DNA of 64,000 nt from positions 62,001-126,000 of the forward strand of contig JBPCIO010000141.1 of the NCBI GenBank assembly GCA_051006215.1, written 5' to 3'. Numbering within the stretch: position 1 is the first letter of the stretch; every line of letters starts with the position of its first letter. Position numbers and translations under genes: made by a program. Positions 33,277-41,350 of the stretch are shown here, piece by piece. The DNA comes from CF-72 sp051006215 (GTDB lineage: Bacteria; Chloroflexota; UBA6077; CF-72). The notes beneath the pieces were generated by a model, which saw only the letters and a list, made by a program, of their open reading frames with translations, made no database searches and was not told where the DNA came from.

Positions 33277-35172
33277 GTGTCAACTGTCCAGCGCGTCTCG
33301 GTTGTGGTCGCTTCGCAGAGCGCGCTCGCTCAAGTTGAGCGCTGCCTCGCCGCTCTGGAGGCCCAGCGCCAGCAGGGCATCGGCCAGATCATCCTGGTTG
33401 GCAATACCATCGAGGGGATTGGTGAGGCAGTTCGAGAGAGCTTTCCGTCAGTTGAAATCGTCGATCGCCCAAGCCATGTGCTGGTGCCCGAGTTGTGGGC
33501 CGAGGGTGTCGGACGCAGTCGGGAGGCAGTCATCGCGTTGACCACAGCTGACATGCTGCCTGACCCTGGCTGGGTGGCGGCGATACTGAGGCAGTACGAG
33601 CGCGCGTCGTGGGCCGGCGTCGGCGGCGTCATTCTCCCGAGCCCTGGGCTTGGGTCGCTGGACGCGGCTGTGTACTGGTTGCGCTACCACCGTTTCGCCT
33701 CACGCCAGCCGGCCGGAGCTGTGCGCGATATCGCTGGCGACAACGGCAGCTATCGCCGCCAGGAGCTCATCCCATACCTCGAACGTATCGCCCGAGACGG
33801 TTTCTGGGAGTACGAGTTGAACCAGGATCTCGGGTCGGCTGGCAAACTGCTGTGCCTGGAACCGGATGCCGTCGTGCGCTACCAGGGTGGCGAGTCATTC
33901 GCTGTCTTCGCCCGCCAGCGGCTTACCCACGGCCGTCGCTTTGGCGCCGAACGTTTTGCACGAGCCACGGGTCTGCGCCGTTGGCTGTTGCTGGCGGCAT
34001 GGCCACTCACACCAGCCGCCATGCTGATGCGCATCTCGCGTGGCGTTGTAGCGGCTGGAGCTGTTGGCGGGTTGGGCCGAGCCGTGCCGCCACTGCTTGG
34101 TCTGGTTGCCTGCTGGAGCACAGGCGAGCTACTCGGGTATCTCAGCGGAGCGTCGCATGCGCTCCGCAGTTCCGCGCGCGCCAATCCCTTGGCTAGCCTC
34201 ACGCCCACTCCCACTCGCACTCTGGCGCGTCCACCAGCGGTCGAGCCTACGTCCGGAGCCGCGGCCGCGACGGACGATCATCCGACTCTGTCGGTCGTCA
34301 TCGCCTCGGTCAACGGGCCCGACTATCTCGACGCTTGCCTGGCGGCGCTCTCCGCCCAGCACGGGACGGTTCTCAGCGAAGTGGTGGTTGCCGACAGTTA
34401 TGGGCCAGCCACCGCGAAGCTCGTGGCCGAGAAGTACCCGCACGTGCGCCTGTACTCCTTCGCCGAGCGGTTGACGATTCCGCAGCTACGCGCCGCGGCG
34501 ATAGCCCAGAGCCGAGGCGATCTCATCGTCATGACCGAAGATCACTGCGTGCCCGCCCAGGACTGGTACGAGCGTATCGTGGCGACGCACCAGCAGCAGC
34601 CCTATCTGGCTATCGGCGGGGCTATCGAAAACGCGGCCACCGCCAGGCTGGTGGATTGGGCCGCGTTCCTGTGCGAATACAGCGCCTTCGTGCGGCCCCT
34701 CGCCCCAGGCGTCGCCCACGATATTCCCGGGCCTAACGTGGCGTACAAGCGGGCTGCGCTCGAGCACATTCAGGATCTACTTGACGATGGGCGATGGGAA
34801 AACTTCCTGCATGCTCGCCTCGAGGAGCGGGGCTTCGAGCTGTATCAAGACCCCAGCGTAGTGGTCTATCACCGCAAGTTCTTCTCGCTCGGCGAGTTCC
34901 TCTCGCAGCGGTATCACTACGGCCGCGGATTCGCTGGCATGCGCGTGCAACGCGCGCCACTCTGGCGCAAAGCGGTCTTCGCGGCTGGCTCGCCCGTTCT
35001 TCCACCGGTCATCCTATGGCGCCTGGGCTCGCGCCTGTTCGGTCGACGGCGACATCGGCTGATCTTCCTGTGCGCGTTGCCTCAGCTCGCGCTGTTTACG
35101 CTCAGCTGGAGTCTGGGCGAGCTCGTCGGCTACGTTCTGGGTCCAGGTGACAGCCTGGCCAAGGTCGAGTGA
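33277..35172 (+). CDS. Tandem two-module GT2-like glycosyltransferase
   Basis: A protein of 631 residues made of two homologous GT-A modules. Module 1 (about residues 5-300) starts RVSVVVASQSALAQ and contains ALTTADMLPDPGW and DNGSYRRQELIPYLE. A Pro/Thr linker of about 35 residues (near 310-345) follows. Module 2 starts LSVVIASVNGPDYL, with IVMTEDHCVPAQDW, DWAAFLCEYSAF and GPNVAYKRAALEH. Both modules end with hydrophobic pairs and a GELxGYLxGxx sequence. Module 2 is closest to the separate gene at 31224. Metal sites are non-canonical (TAD, EDH). GTG 33277 is chosen over 33271 because the -10 hexamer ends at 33270. Confidence 0.78.
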   Translation: MSTVQRVSVVVASQSALAQVERCLAALEAQRQQGIGQIILVGNTIEGIGEAVRESFPSVEIVDRPSHVLVPELWAEGVGRSREAVIALTTADMLPDPGWVAAILRQYERASWAGVGGVILPSPGLGSLDAAVYWLRYHRFASRQPAGAVRDIAGDNGSYRRQELIPYLERIARDGFWEYELNQDLGSAGKLLCLEPDAVVRYQGGESFAVFARQRLTHGRRFGAERFARATGLRRWLLLAAWPLTPAAMLMRISRGVVAAGAVGGLGRAVPPLLGLVACWSTGELLGYLSGASHALRSSARANPLASLTPTPTRTLARPPAVEPTSGAAAATDDHPTLSVVIASVNGPDYLDACLAALSAQHGTVLSEVVVADSYGPATAKLVAEKYPHVRLYSFAERLTIPQLRAAAIAQSRGDLIVMTEDHCVPAQDWYERIVATHQQQPYLAIGGAIENAATARLVDWAAFLCEYSAFVRPLAPGVAHDIPGPNVAYKRAALEHIQDLLDDGRWENFLHARLEERGFELYQDPSVVVYHRKFFSLGEFLSQRYHYGRGFAGMRVQRAPLWRKAVFAAGSPVLPPVILWRLGSRLFGRRRHRLIFLCALPQLALFTLSWSLGELVGYVLGPGDSLAKVE

Positions 35173-36422
35173 GAACACGCGCCGCCTCGGCCCACCACAG
35201 GCCGATGCGCATCGGCATCGACCTGGCGTGTTGGGCGAACAATCGCGGCTATGGGCGGTACACCCGCAACCTGATCCGCGCCCTGCTAGCCACCGACAGG
35301 AGCCATGACTATCTTGGCTTCGGCGATCACGCGACATTGCAGGCCAACACCTTCCCGACCGGATTGGAGCTCGTCGCCGTGGCGCTGTCGGAAGCCCCCG
35401 CGCAGGCAGCGGCCTCGGATGGTCGGCGTCGGGCGATCGATCTGTGGCGCATGGCTCGGGCCGTGCAGCGTGCCAAGCTAGACGTGGTGTTCTTCCCTTC
35501 CAGCTATACCTATTTCCCGGTGCTTGGTCACGCACGCGCGGTCGTCGTGGTGCATGACGCGATTGCCGAACGCATGCCTCAGCTCATCTTTCCCAATCGT
35601 GCGGGGCGGCTGGCCTGGACACTCAAGACTCGGCTTGCTTGCTGGCAGGCCCAACGCGTGGTCACCGTCTCGCAGGCGGCCGCGGGTGCCATCGAGCAGC
35701 ACCTGCCGATCGCGCACAGCCGCATACGCATTATCCCCGAAGCGGCCGATCCGATCTTCGGGCCGCCCGCCCAAGACGTGGTTGCTCGAACGCGGTTGGC
35801 CGCGTTGCGTAAACGCTTCGGGATTCCGCCTGAAGCGCAAATCGTCCTGTACGTGGGCGGATTCGGTCCCCACAAGAACGTGGGGACGTTGATCGAAGCA
35901 TTTTCACGACTCGTCAGCAGCGTCGAGCTGCCACTCCACCTGGTACTGGTCGGGCAATCCGTGGGCGAGGTGTTCCATTCCGAAGTTGGCGCGCTGCAAG
36001 AGCAGCTCCGGCGCCAGAGCCTGGGGGATCGAGTCACCTTCACAGGCTTCGTGCCCGACTCTGAGCTGGTCGACTGGTATCACGCTGCCGCGTGCCTCGT
36101 GCTGCCGTCTCGCGACGAAGGGTTTGGGCTGCCGGTCGCCGAGGCTATGGCATGCGGCACCCCGGTTGTCGCCAGCCGTGTGGGTGCGCTGATGGAGATG
36201 GTCGGCGATGACGCGGGGTTGCTGTTCGACCCCGACCGGCCCGAACAACTGGTCGCGGCGCTGATGCGACTCGTCAGCGGCGACGAGGCTGTCCAACGTC
36301 AGCTCAGTGTTGCCGGGCTGAGGCGCGCGGCCACATTTAGCTGGGAGAAGGCCGCTCTGGCGCTGCGCGCCATTTTCGACGAGCTCGATCCACACCAGAG
36401 TCTCGCCTTGGAAACCTCTTGA
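35169..36422 (+). CDS. GT4 glycosyltransferase
   Basis: Family 4 GT-B enzyme of up to 417 residues. MRIGIDLACWANNRGYGRYTRNLIRAL gives the glycine-rich N-terminal loop. VVHDAIAERMP, VVTVSQAAAGAIEQHL and IVLYVGGFGPHKNV mark the domain boundary, and DEGFGLPVAEAMACG is the donor site with both glutamates. GTG 35169 overlaps the previous stop (GTGA) and ATG 35205 begins directly at MRIGID; both are possible. The next gene's ATG overlaps this stop by one base, so translation is coupled. Donor sugar is unknown. Confidence 0.9.
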   Translation: MRTRAASAHHRPMRIGIDLACWANNRGYGRYTRNLIRALLATDRSHDYLGFGDHATLQANTFPTGLELVAVALSEAPAQAAASDGRRRAIDLWRMARAVQRAKLDVVFFPSSYTYFPVLGHARAVVVVHDAIAERMPQLIFPNRAGRLAWTLKTRLACWQAQRVVTVSQAAAGAIEQHLPIAHSRIRIIPEAADPIFGPPAQDVVARTRLAALRKRFGIPPEAQIVLYVGGFGPHKNVGTLIEAFSRLVSSVELPLHLVLVGQSVGEVFHSEVGALQEQLRRQSLGDRVTFTGFVPDSELVDWYHAAACLVLPSRDEGFGLPVAEAMACGTPVVASRVGALMEMVGDDAGLLFDPDRPEQLVAALMRLVSGDEAVQRQLSVAGLRRAATFSWEKAALALRAIFDELDPHQSLALETS

Positions 36423-38080
36423 TGCGCCGCGAGCTGGGCTTCGCGCTGTTCTGCCTCCTGATCTATGTCATCAGTGGTACAGGTGTCGTCACGCATGTAG
36501 ACGGGGTGGTGTACTACGCGCTTGCCCGGCGCATGGTTGACAATGCCACGTTTTCGCTCGATCGCGGCGATCCTGCCCTGATCACAAATCCAGAGATTAT
36601 CACTGGCCCCGACGGCATGGGTTACGCACACTTCAATCCGGGTCTACCGATGCTCATCGCACCTCTTTACGAGATCGGCAAAGTCCTGAGTCCGTGGCTG
36701 CCACACGTGTCCGAGTTCACTGCCGCCGACTTTCTGGTGAGCATGACCAATGCCGTCGTTACAACCGGCGCCGTCTTGCTGGTCGTGCTCCTGGTGCGCG
36801 AGTTGGGCTACCCGTTGCGGGCCGCGCTGCTCGCTGGCGCCGCGTTGGGCTTCGGTAGCATGACCTGGAATTACGCCACCACGCTGTTCACCGAGCCAGC
36901 TACGGGTGTGTGCGTCTTGTTGAGCGTGCTGCTACTGGTCCGGTCGCGCCGCAACCCTCGACCGGCGCAACTCATCTTCGCGGCCGGCCTGGCCGCGGGC
37001 GGGGCGCTGCTGATGCGCGTGAGCGGCCTCGTCTTCATGCCGGGCTTGGCCGTGTACCTGGTGCTGGCTCACCGCCGTCTTGGTTGGCGCCTGATCTGGC
37101 TGCTGGCTGCCTTCAGCCTCGGGTGCGCAGTGCTTGTCGCGGCCACCGGATGGTACAACTTCGCTCGTTTCGGCAATGTGCTCGAAACGGGTTACACCAT
37201 TACCACCAATACCGCCCACAGCAGTGACCGCAACGAGCTGGCCGATGGTCTGGCCACGCGGGTGGGCGGGCATGGCCTGGACCAGATCCTGTACGCGCTC
37301 GTAGCTTTGCTGATCAGCCCTGGTCGAGGGGTGTTGCTGTTCGCGCCCGTGCTGATCCTGGGGCTGCTCGGATTACCTGCCCTCGCACGCCGCTGGCCAT
37401 TGGAGGCGGCCTTGTTGGTAGTGTTGAGCGGCTCACTGCTGGTGGCGGAGGCAATTCTGCCATTCGACTACTGGTTCGGCGGATGGAGCTACGGGCCGAG
37501 ATATCTGGTGCCGATGCTCGGGCTGGGGGCCGTGTCCGCTGCCGCCTGGTTCGCCCGGGTGAGCCGAGGACCCGCGATTGGATTGCTAGGGGGTGGCGTG
37601 CTGGCGCTCATGGTCGCGCTGCAACTGCCGACCGTTTTGGCCAACGTGAACACCACCTATTATCGTGCTCAGGTGGCGCGCGGTACGCCTCTGGACCACG
37701 TCTACCTGGTCGAATCATGGCAGGCATCGACGTATGTCGGAGCGTGGCTCGAGTCGGCGCTGGTGACCCAGCGCACGCTGCGCGGCCAGCCGGTGCCCCG
37801 CGGGCGTCTGGGTGATTTCCAGGATCCGTCCGCAGCGCTCGAGCAATCGGAGGTATTGAATACCTTCCAGCCGTGGTGGCTACGACTGGCGCAAACTGGC
37901 CGGCTCGTGGGTGCTGCTCGGCTCGGCATGTTCGGCCTGGTTGGGATGCTACTCGTCGCGGCCGCGCTCGCCTTGCGAGTGGCCACCGGTGCTTCACTTC
38001 TGAGACCCAGCCGTCGCTCCGATAGGCCCGCGACAATTGGTATCCATGTCGATCGACTGGAAGAGCGCGGTAGTGCTTGA
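36422..38080 (+). CDS. Multi-span GT-C-like membrane protein
   Basis: About 552 residues with 11-13 hydrophobic segments. The first long loop carries THVDGVVYYALARRM, an acidic D-x-x-x-YY motif like the DxDE...YY region of GT39/GT83 enzymes. A later loop has WFGGWSYGPRYLVPML. A short hydrophilic C-terminus of about 40 residues ends it. ATG 36422 overlaps the previous stop as TGATG; the TTG just before is less likely. It may transfer a sugar from a polyprenyl-phosphate donor outside the membrane, or act as a polymerase-like Wzy substitute. Neither is proven. Confidence 0.68.
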   Translation: MRRELGFALFCLLIYVISGTGVVTHVDGVVYYALARRMVDNATFSLDRGDPALITNPEIITGPDGMGYAHFNPGLPMLIAPLYEIGKVLSPWLPHVSEFTAADFLVSMTNAVVTTGAVLLVVLLVRELGYPLRAALLAGAALGFGSMTWNYATTLFTEPATGVCVLLSVLLLVRSRRNPRPAQLIFAAGLAAGGALLMRVSGLVFMPGLAVYLVLAHRRLGWRLIWLLAAFSLGCAVLVAATGWYNFARFGNVLETGYTITTNTAHSSDRNELADGLATRVGGHGLDQILYALVALLISPGRGVLLFAPVLILGLLGLPALARRWPLEAALLVVLSGSLLVAEAILPFDYWFGGWSYGPRYLVPMLGLGAVSAAAWFARVSRGPAIGLLGGGVLALMVALQLPTVLANVNTTYYRAQVARGTPLDHVYLVESWQASTYVGAWLESALVTQRTLRGQPVPRGRLGDFQDPSAALEQSEVLNTFQPWWLRLAQTGRLVGAARLGMFGLVGMLLVAAALALRVATGASLLRPSRRSDRPATIGIHVDRLEERGSA

Positions 38081-39350
38081 AAACGCTCGCGACCAGGCGT
38101 CTCGCTCCTTCTGCATGGTCACGACGTTTTATCCGCCCTACCACTTCGGCGGTGACGCGATGTTCGTGTACCGACTGGCAAACGAGCTGGCCAGCCGCGG
38201 CCACCGCGTCACGGTTGCCCACTGCGTCGACGCGTATAAGAGCCTGCAGCCTCGTGCGCCAACAGCCACATTCGCCAACCATCCAAACGTGACCGTACGC
38301 CGACTGAAAAGCAGGTGGGGAACGCTTTCTCCGATGGTTACGTATCTGACCGGCAAGCCCGGGCCAAAGGCGCCGGCGCTACGGGCGCTCTTCGCACGGG
38401 AGCAGTTCGACGTTACACACTTTCACAACATCTCTTTGATTGGCGGGCCCGCCGTGCTGCGCTATGGATCGGGCGTCAAGCTGTACACAATGCACGAGCA
38501 CTGGCTGGTGTGCCCGATGCACGTCCTCTGGAAAAACAATCGCGAGCCGTGTGTCACTCCAGAGTGCTTCAAATGCACGCTCGCGTTTCGACGCCCTCCA
38601 CAACTGTGGCGTTACAGCGGCTTGATGGCGCGCGAGCTACCCCGGGTCGATCTTTTTCTCTCGCCGAGTCTCTTTACCGAAAACGAGCACCGCAAGCGAG
38701 GCTTCACGCTGCCGATTCGGCACCTTCCGCACTTCTTGCCAGTGCCTGAAGCCAGTCCGCTCAGCCCGGGCACGGCAGCCACCACGCTCGGCCGACCGTA
38801 CTTCCTGTTCGTCGGGCGCCTCGAACAGATCAAGGGCCTACCCACGCTGCTGGAGGTGTTCCGTCGCTACCCTCAGGCTGACCTCGTTGTTGCCGGCGAC
38901 GGTGAGTCCGCGCAGGCATTTCGCCAACAGGCAGCCGATCTTCCCCACGTTCGCTTCCTAGGCCACGTTCAGCCCAGCAGTCTCGGCCACCTGTACAGGA
39001 ATGCCATCGCCTTGCTCGTTCCCTCACTGTGCTACGAGGTTTTTGGTCTGGTTAGCCTGGAGGCTTTCGCCCAGCGCACCCCGGTGATCGTGCATGATTG
39101 GGGCGCTTTGCCCGAATGCGTCGAACAAAGCGGGGGCGGCTTCACCTATCGGACCCAGGCAGAGCTCGTACACGCCATGCAGCGTTTGCAGCAGGACCCG
39201 GCGCTGCGGTCCGAGCTGGGCGAGCGTGGATACCAGGGCTTCTTGCGGTGGTGGTCGGCCGGACCCCACCTGGACGCCTACTTCGCCGCGATCGACGAGG
39301 CTGCCGAGCTCCACCGCCGCCGAGAGGATATGTGCACCTCCCAATCCTGA
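38046..39350 (+). CDS. GT4 glycosyltransferase
   Basis: Family 4 GT-B transferase of about 434 residues. FCMVTTFYPPYHFGGDAMFVYRLANEL is a classic N-terminal start with the glycine-rich GGD loop. HFHNISLIGG and YTMHEHWLVCPMHVLW follow, with several Cys in CVTPECFKCTLAF. FLFVGRLEQIKGLPTLLEVF and YEVFGLVSLEAFAQRTPV give the donor site with the paired glutamates. The Cys-rich segment is frequent in this subfamily. The start ATG at 38046 overlaps the preceding gene by 35 nt; an upstream GTG at 38037 is possible. Confidence 0.9.
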   Translation: MSIDWKSAVVLENARDQASRSFCMVTTFYPPYHFGGDAMFVYRLANELASRGHRVTVAHCVDAYKSLQPRAPTATFANHPNVTVRRLKSRWGTLSPMVTYLTGKPGPKAPALRALFAREQFDVTHFHNISLIGGPAVLRYGSGVKLYTMHEHWLVCPMHVLWKNNREPCVTPECFKCTLAFRRPPQLWRYSGLMARELPRVDLFLSPSLFTENEHRKRGFTLPIRHLPHFLPVPEASPLSPGTAATTLGRPYFLFVGRLEQIKGLPTLLEVFRRYPQADLVVAGDGESAQAFRQQAADLPHVRFLGHVQPSSLGHLYRNAIALLVPSLCYEVFGLVSLEAFAQRTPVIVHDWGALPECVEQSGGGFTYRTQAELVHAMQRLQQDPALRSELGERGYQGFLRWWSAGPHLDAYFAAIDEAAELHRRREDMCTSQS

Positions 39351-40102
39351 TGTACCACAGCCTCGATGAGACCGGGTCGCGGGTATCGATCGCCCCATAC
39401 ACATTCGAACGGCAGCTTCGCCGTCTCCGCGACTCGGGCTACAGCGTGCTGCCCCTGGGCGAGGCGTTGGCTGGGCGGGCGTCCACGTCGGCCGCTCGGC
39501 ACTCAACCCCGCGCGTAGCCGCGCTGACTTTTGATGACGGCTACGCCTCCGTGTACCAGATTGCGGCGCCTCTGCTGGCGAATTTCGGTTGGCGCGCCAC
39601 CCTCTTCCCCGTGAGCGACTATATCGGTTCGCACAACCAGTGGCCCGGCCAGGCCTCTTTTGTCCCCCGGGCGCAACTGCTGTCGTGGACCCAACTCAAT
39701 GAGCTCGCGGGCGCCGGATGGGAAATTGGCGCTCACACCCGTACACATCCGGACCTCACCCGCTTGGCGCCGCACGAACTACAAGCAGAGGTGGTAGGTG
39801 GCAAGCGCATCCTGGAAGAGCGTTTGGGGCGCACCGTCGATCTGTTCGCCTACCCCTCGGGACGGTACGACGCGCGCGTACGAACGACCGTCCGCCACCA
39901 CTTCCGCGCGGCATGCACAACCGACATGGGCATCGCATCGGAGACCAGCCCGTGGGACGCCCTGGAGCGTATCGAGATGTGGGATTTTGCCCGACCCGGC
40001 ACGCACTGGCTGCTAGGATCGAAGCTGATGTCCCCGTACGTCGCTGCGTGCCGGGCTGCCCGGATGCTCAAGTCGACAGTTACCATGCGTGGCATCGGCT
40101 GA
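39332..40102 (+). CDS. Polysaccharide deacetylase (carbohydrate esterase 4)
   Basis: NodB-homology deacetylase of 256 residues, removing N- or O-acetyl groups from glycans. ILMYHSLDE is the usual family opening. LTFDDGYAS (residues 65-73) supplies the catalytic base and metal Asp. GAHTRTHPDL gives the metal His pair (about 135 and 139), and LFAYPSGRYDA is the conserved Arg motif. GTG 39332 has GAGAGG about 4-6 nt upstream and keeps the first strand; ATG 39350, overlapping the previous stop, would cut into it. No signal peptide is seen, so it would act on cytoplasmic or lipid-linked intermediates. Confidence 0.9.
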   Translation: MHLPILMYHSLDETGSRVSIAPYTFERQLRRLRDSGYSVLPLGEALAGRASTSAARHSTPRVAALTFDDGYASVYQIAAPLLANFGWRATLFPVSDYIGSHNQWPGQASFVPRAQLLSWTQLNELAGAGWEIGAHTRTHPDLTRLAPHELQAEVVGGKRILEERLGRTVDLFAYPSGRYDARVRTTVRHHFRAACTTDMGIASETSPWDALERIEMWDFARPGTHWLLGSKLMSPYVAACRAARMLKSTVTMRGIG

Positions 40103-40117
40103 GGGAATCACACCTGC

Positions 40118-41254
40118 ATGCGCGTTCCGCTAGTTGATTTAGCAGCCCAGTTCCAGCCCATCAAACACGAAGTGATGCGGGCGATCGAAGACGTCCTGGG
40201 CGACATGCATCTATTTCTCGGTCCAAACACCCATGCGTTCGAAGAGGAGTTCGCCGCCTACTGCGGCGTGCCCTTCTGTGTCGCCGTCGCCAATGGCACA
40301 GACGCGCTGCACCTGGCTCTGCGGGCGGCGGGGGTGGGCCAGGGTGATGAAGTGATCACCGTCGCGCACACCTTCTTCGCTACGACCGAAGCGATCGTGA
40401 TGGCTGGGGCCACGCCCGTGTACGTGGACATCGATCCACGCACCTTTACCATGGACGTCAGCCAGATCGAAGCGCGGATCACACCCCGCACCAAGGCCAT
40501 CATGCCGGTACACCTGTACGGCCAGATGGCCGATATGGACCCGATCATGGACATCGCCGCACGCTACGACCTGGTCGTCGTCGAGGACGCCGCCCAGGCC
40601 CACGGCGCCGAATACACCGGCCGCCGCGCGGGATCGATTGGGCAACTGGGGGCTTTCAGCTTCTACTACTCCAAGAACCTCGGCGCGTACGGCGAAAGCG
40701 GCGCGGTCGTCACCTCCGACCCCGAGCTCGCCCGCCGACTGCGTCTGTACCGTGACCACGGGTCTGAGCAGCGCTACCACCACCTCGAATTCGGCTTCAA
40801 CTCGCGCATGGACGAGATCCAGGCGGCTGTGCTGCGTATCAAACTACGCCATCTCGAGTCCTGGAATGTTCAGCGCCGCCAGCACGCGGCTGTCTACGAT
40901 CGTTTGCTTGCCAACACGAATGTGGCACTTCCCGCAACCGCGCCTGGACGCACCCACATTTATTACGTCTACGTGGTTCGAAGCGCCGACCGCGACGGGT
41001 TGCAGCAGGCCCTTGCCGAGCACGACATAGGAACCGCGATTCACTTCCCCATTCCCAATCATCTGCAGGCGGCCAGCCGCAGGCTGGGCTATCACGAGAC
41101 TGACCTGCCGCATACGGAGCAGGCCGCGCGCGAAGTACTGTCGATTCCGATGTATCCGGAGCTCACTGGCGATCAGCTGGAGTGGATCGCCGCGTGTATC
41201 AGCCAGCACGTCGGGGTGGGTAACAGCTTCGAGTCGCACGTTCCCGTTTCTTGA
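40118..41254 (+). CDS. DegT/DnrJ/EryC1/StrS-family sugar aminotransferase
   Basis: PLP-dependent aminotransferase of 378 residues that converts a 3- or 4-keto nucleotide sugar to an amino sugar using Glu or Gln. VANGTDALHLALRA binds the cofactor phosphate, DAAQAHGAEY carries the PLP-ring Asp (near 157), and FYYSKNLGAYGESGAV contains the Schiff-base Lys at residue 186. NSRMDEIQAAVLRIKL and a C-terminal YPELT segment complete the fold. It is the last gene of the long unit from 33277 and, with the Gfo/Idh/MocA enzymes, indicates an aminosugar in the polymer. Confidence 0.92.
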   Translation: MRVPLVDLAAQFQPIKHEVMRAIEDVLGDMHLFLGPNTHAFEEEFAAYCGVPFCVAVANGTDALHLALRAAGVGQGDEVITVAHTFFATTEAIVMAGATPVYVDIDPRTFTMDVSQIEARITPRTKAIMPVHLYGQMADMDPIMDIAARYDLVVVEDAAQAHGAEYTGRRAGSIGQLGAFSFYYSKNLGAYGESGAVVTSDPELARRLRLYRDHGSEQRYHHLEFGFNSRMDEIQAAVLRIKLRHLESWNVQRRQHAAVYDRLLANTNVALPATAPGRTHIYYVYVVRSADRDGLQQALAEHDIGTAIHFPIPNHLQAASRRLGYHETDLPHTEQAAREVLSIPMYPELTGDQLEWIAACISQHVGVGNSFESHVPVS

Positions 41255-41320
41255 CGCATCCTACGCCACCCTCGGCACTCGACTGAGATGTAACACCCGG
41301 GTGGACGCGAGCTGAAGGGG

Positions 41321-41348
41321 TCCAGCGCGCGGCCCTCGGGCGTTTTTT
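41321..41348. terminator. Candidate terminator between convergent genes
   Basis: A GC-rich stretch ending CGGCCCTCGGGCG is followed by seven T on the plus strand. The possible stem is short and contains a mismatch, so the call rests mainly on the T run after the aminotransferase gene. Confidence 0.35.
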
Positions 41349-41350
41349 TG

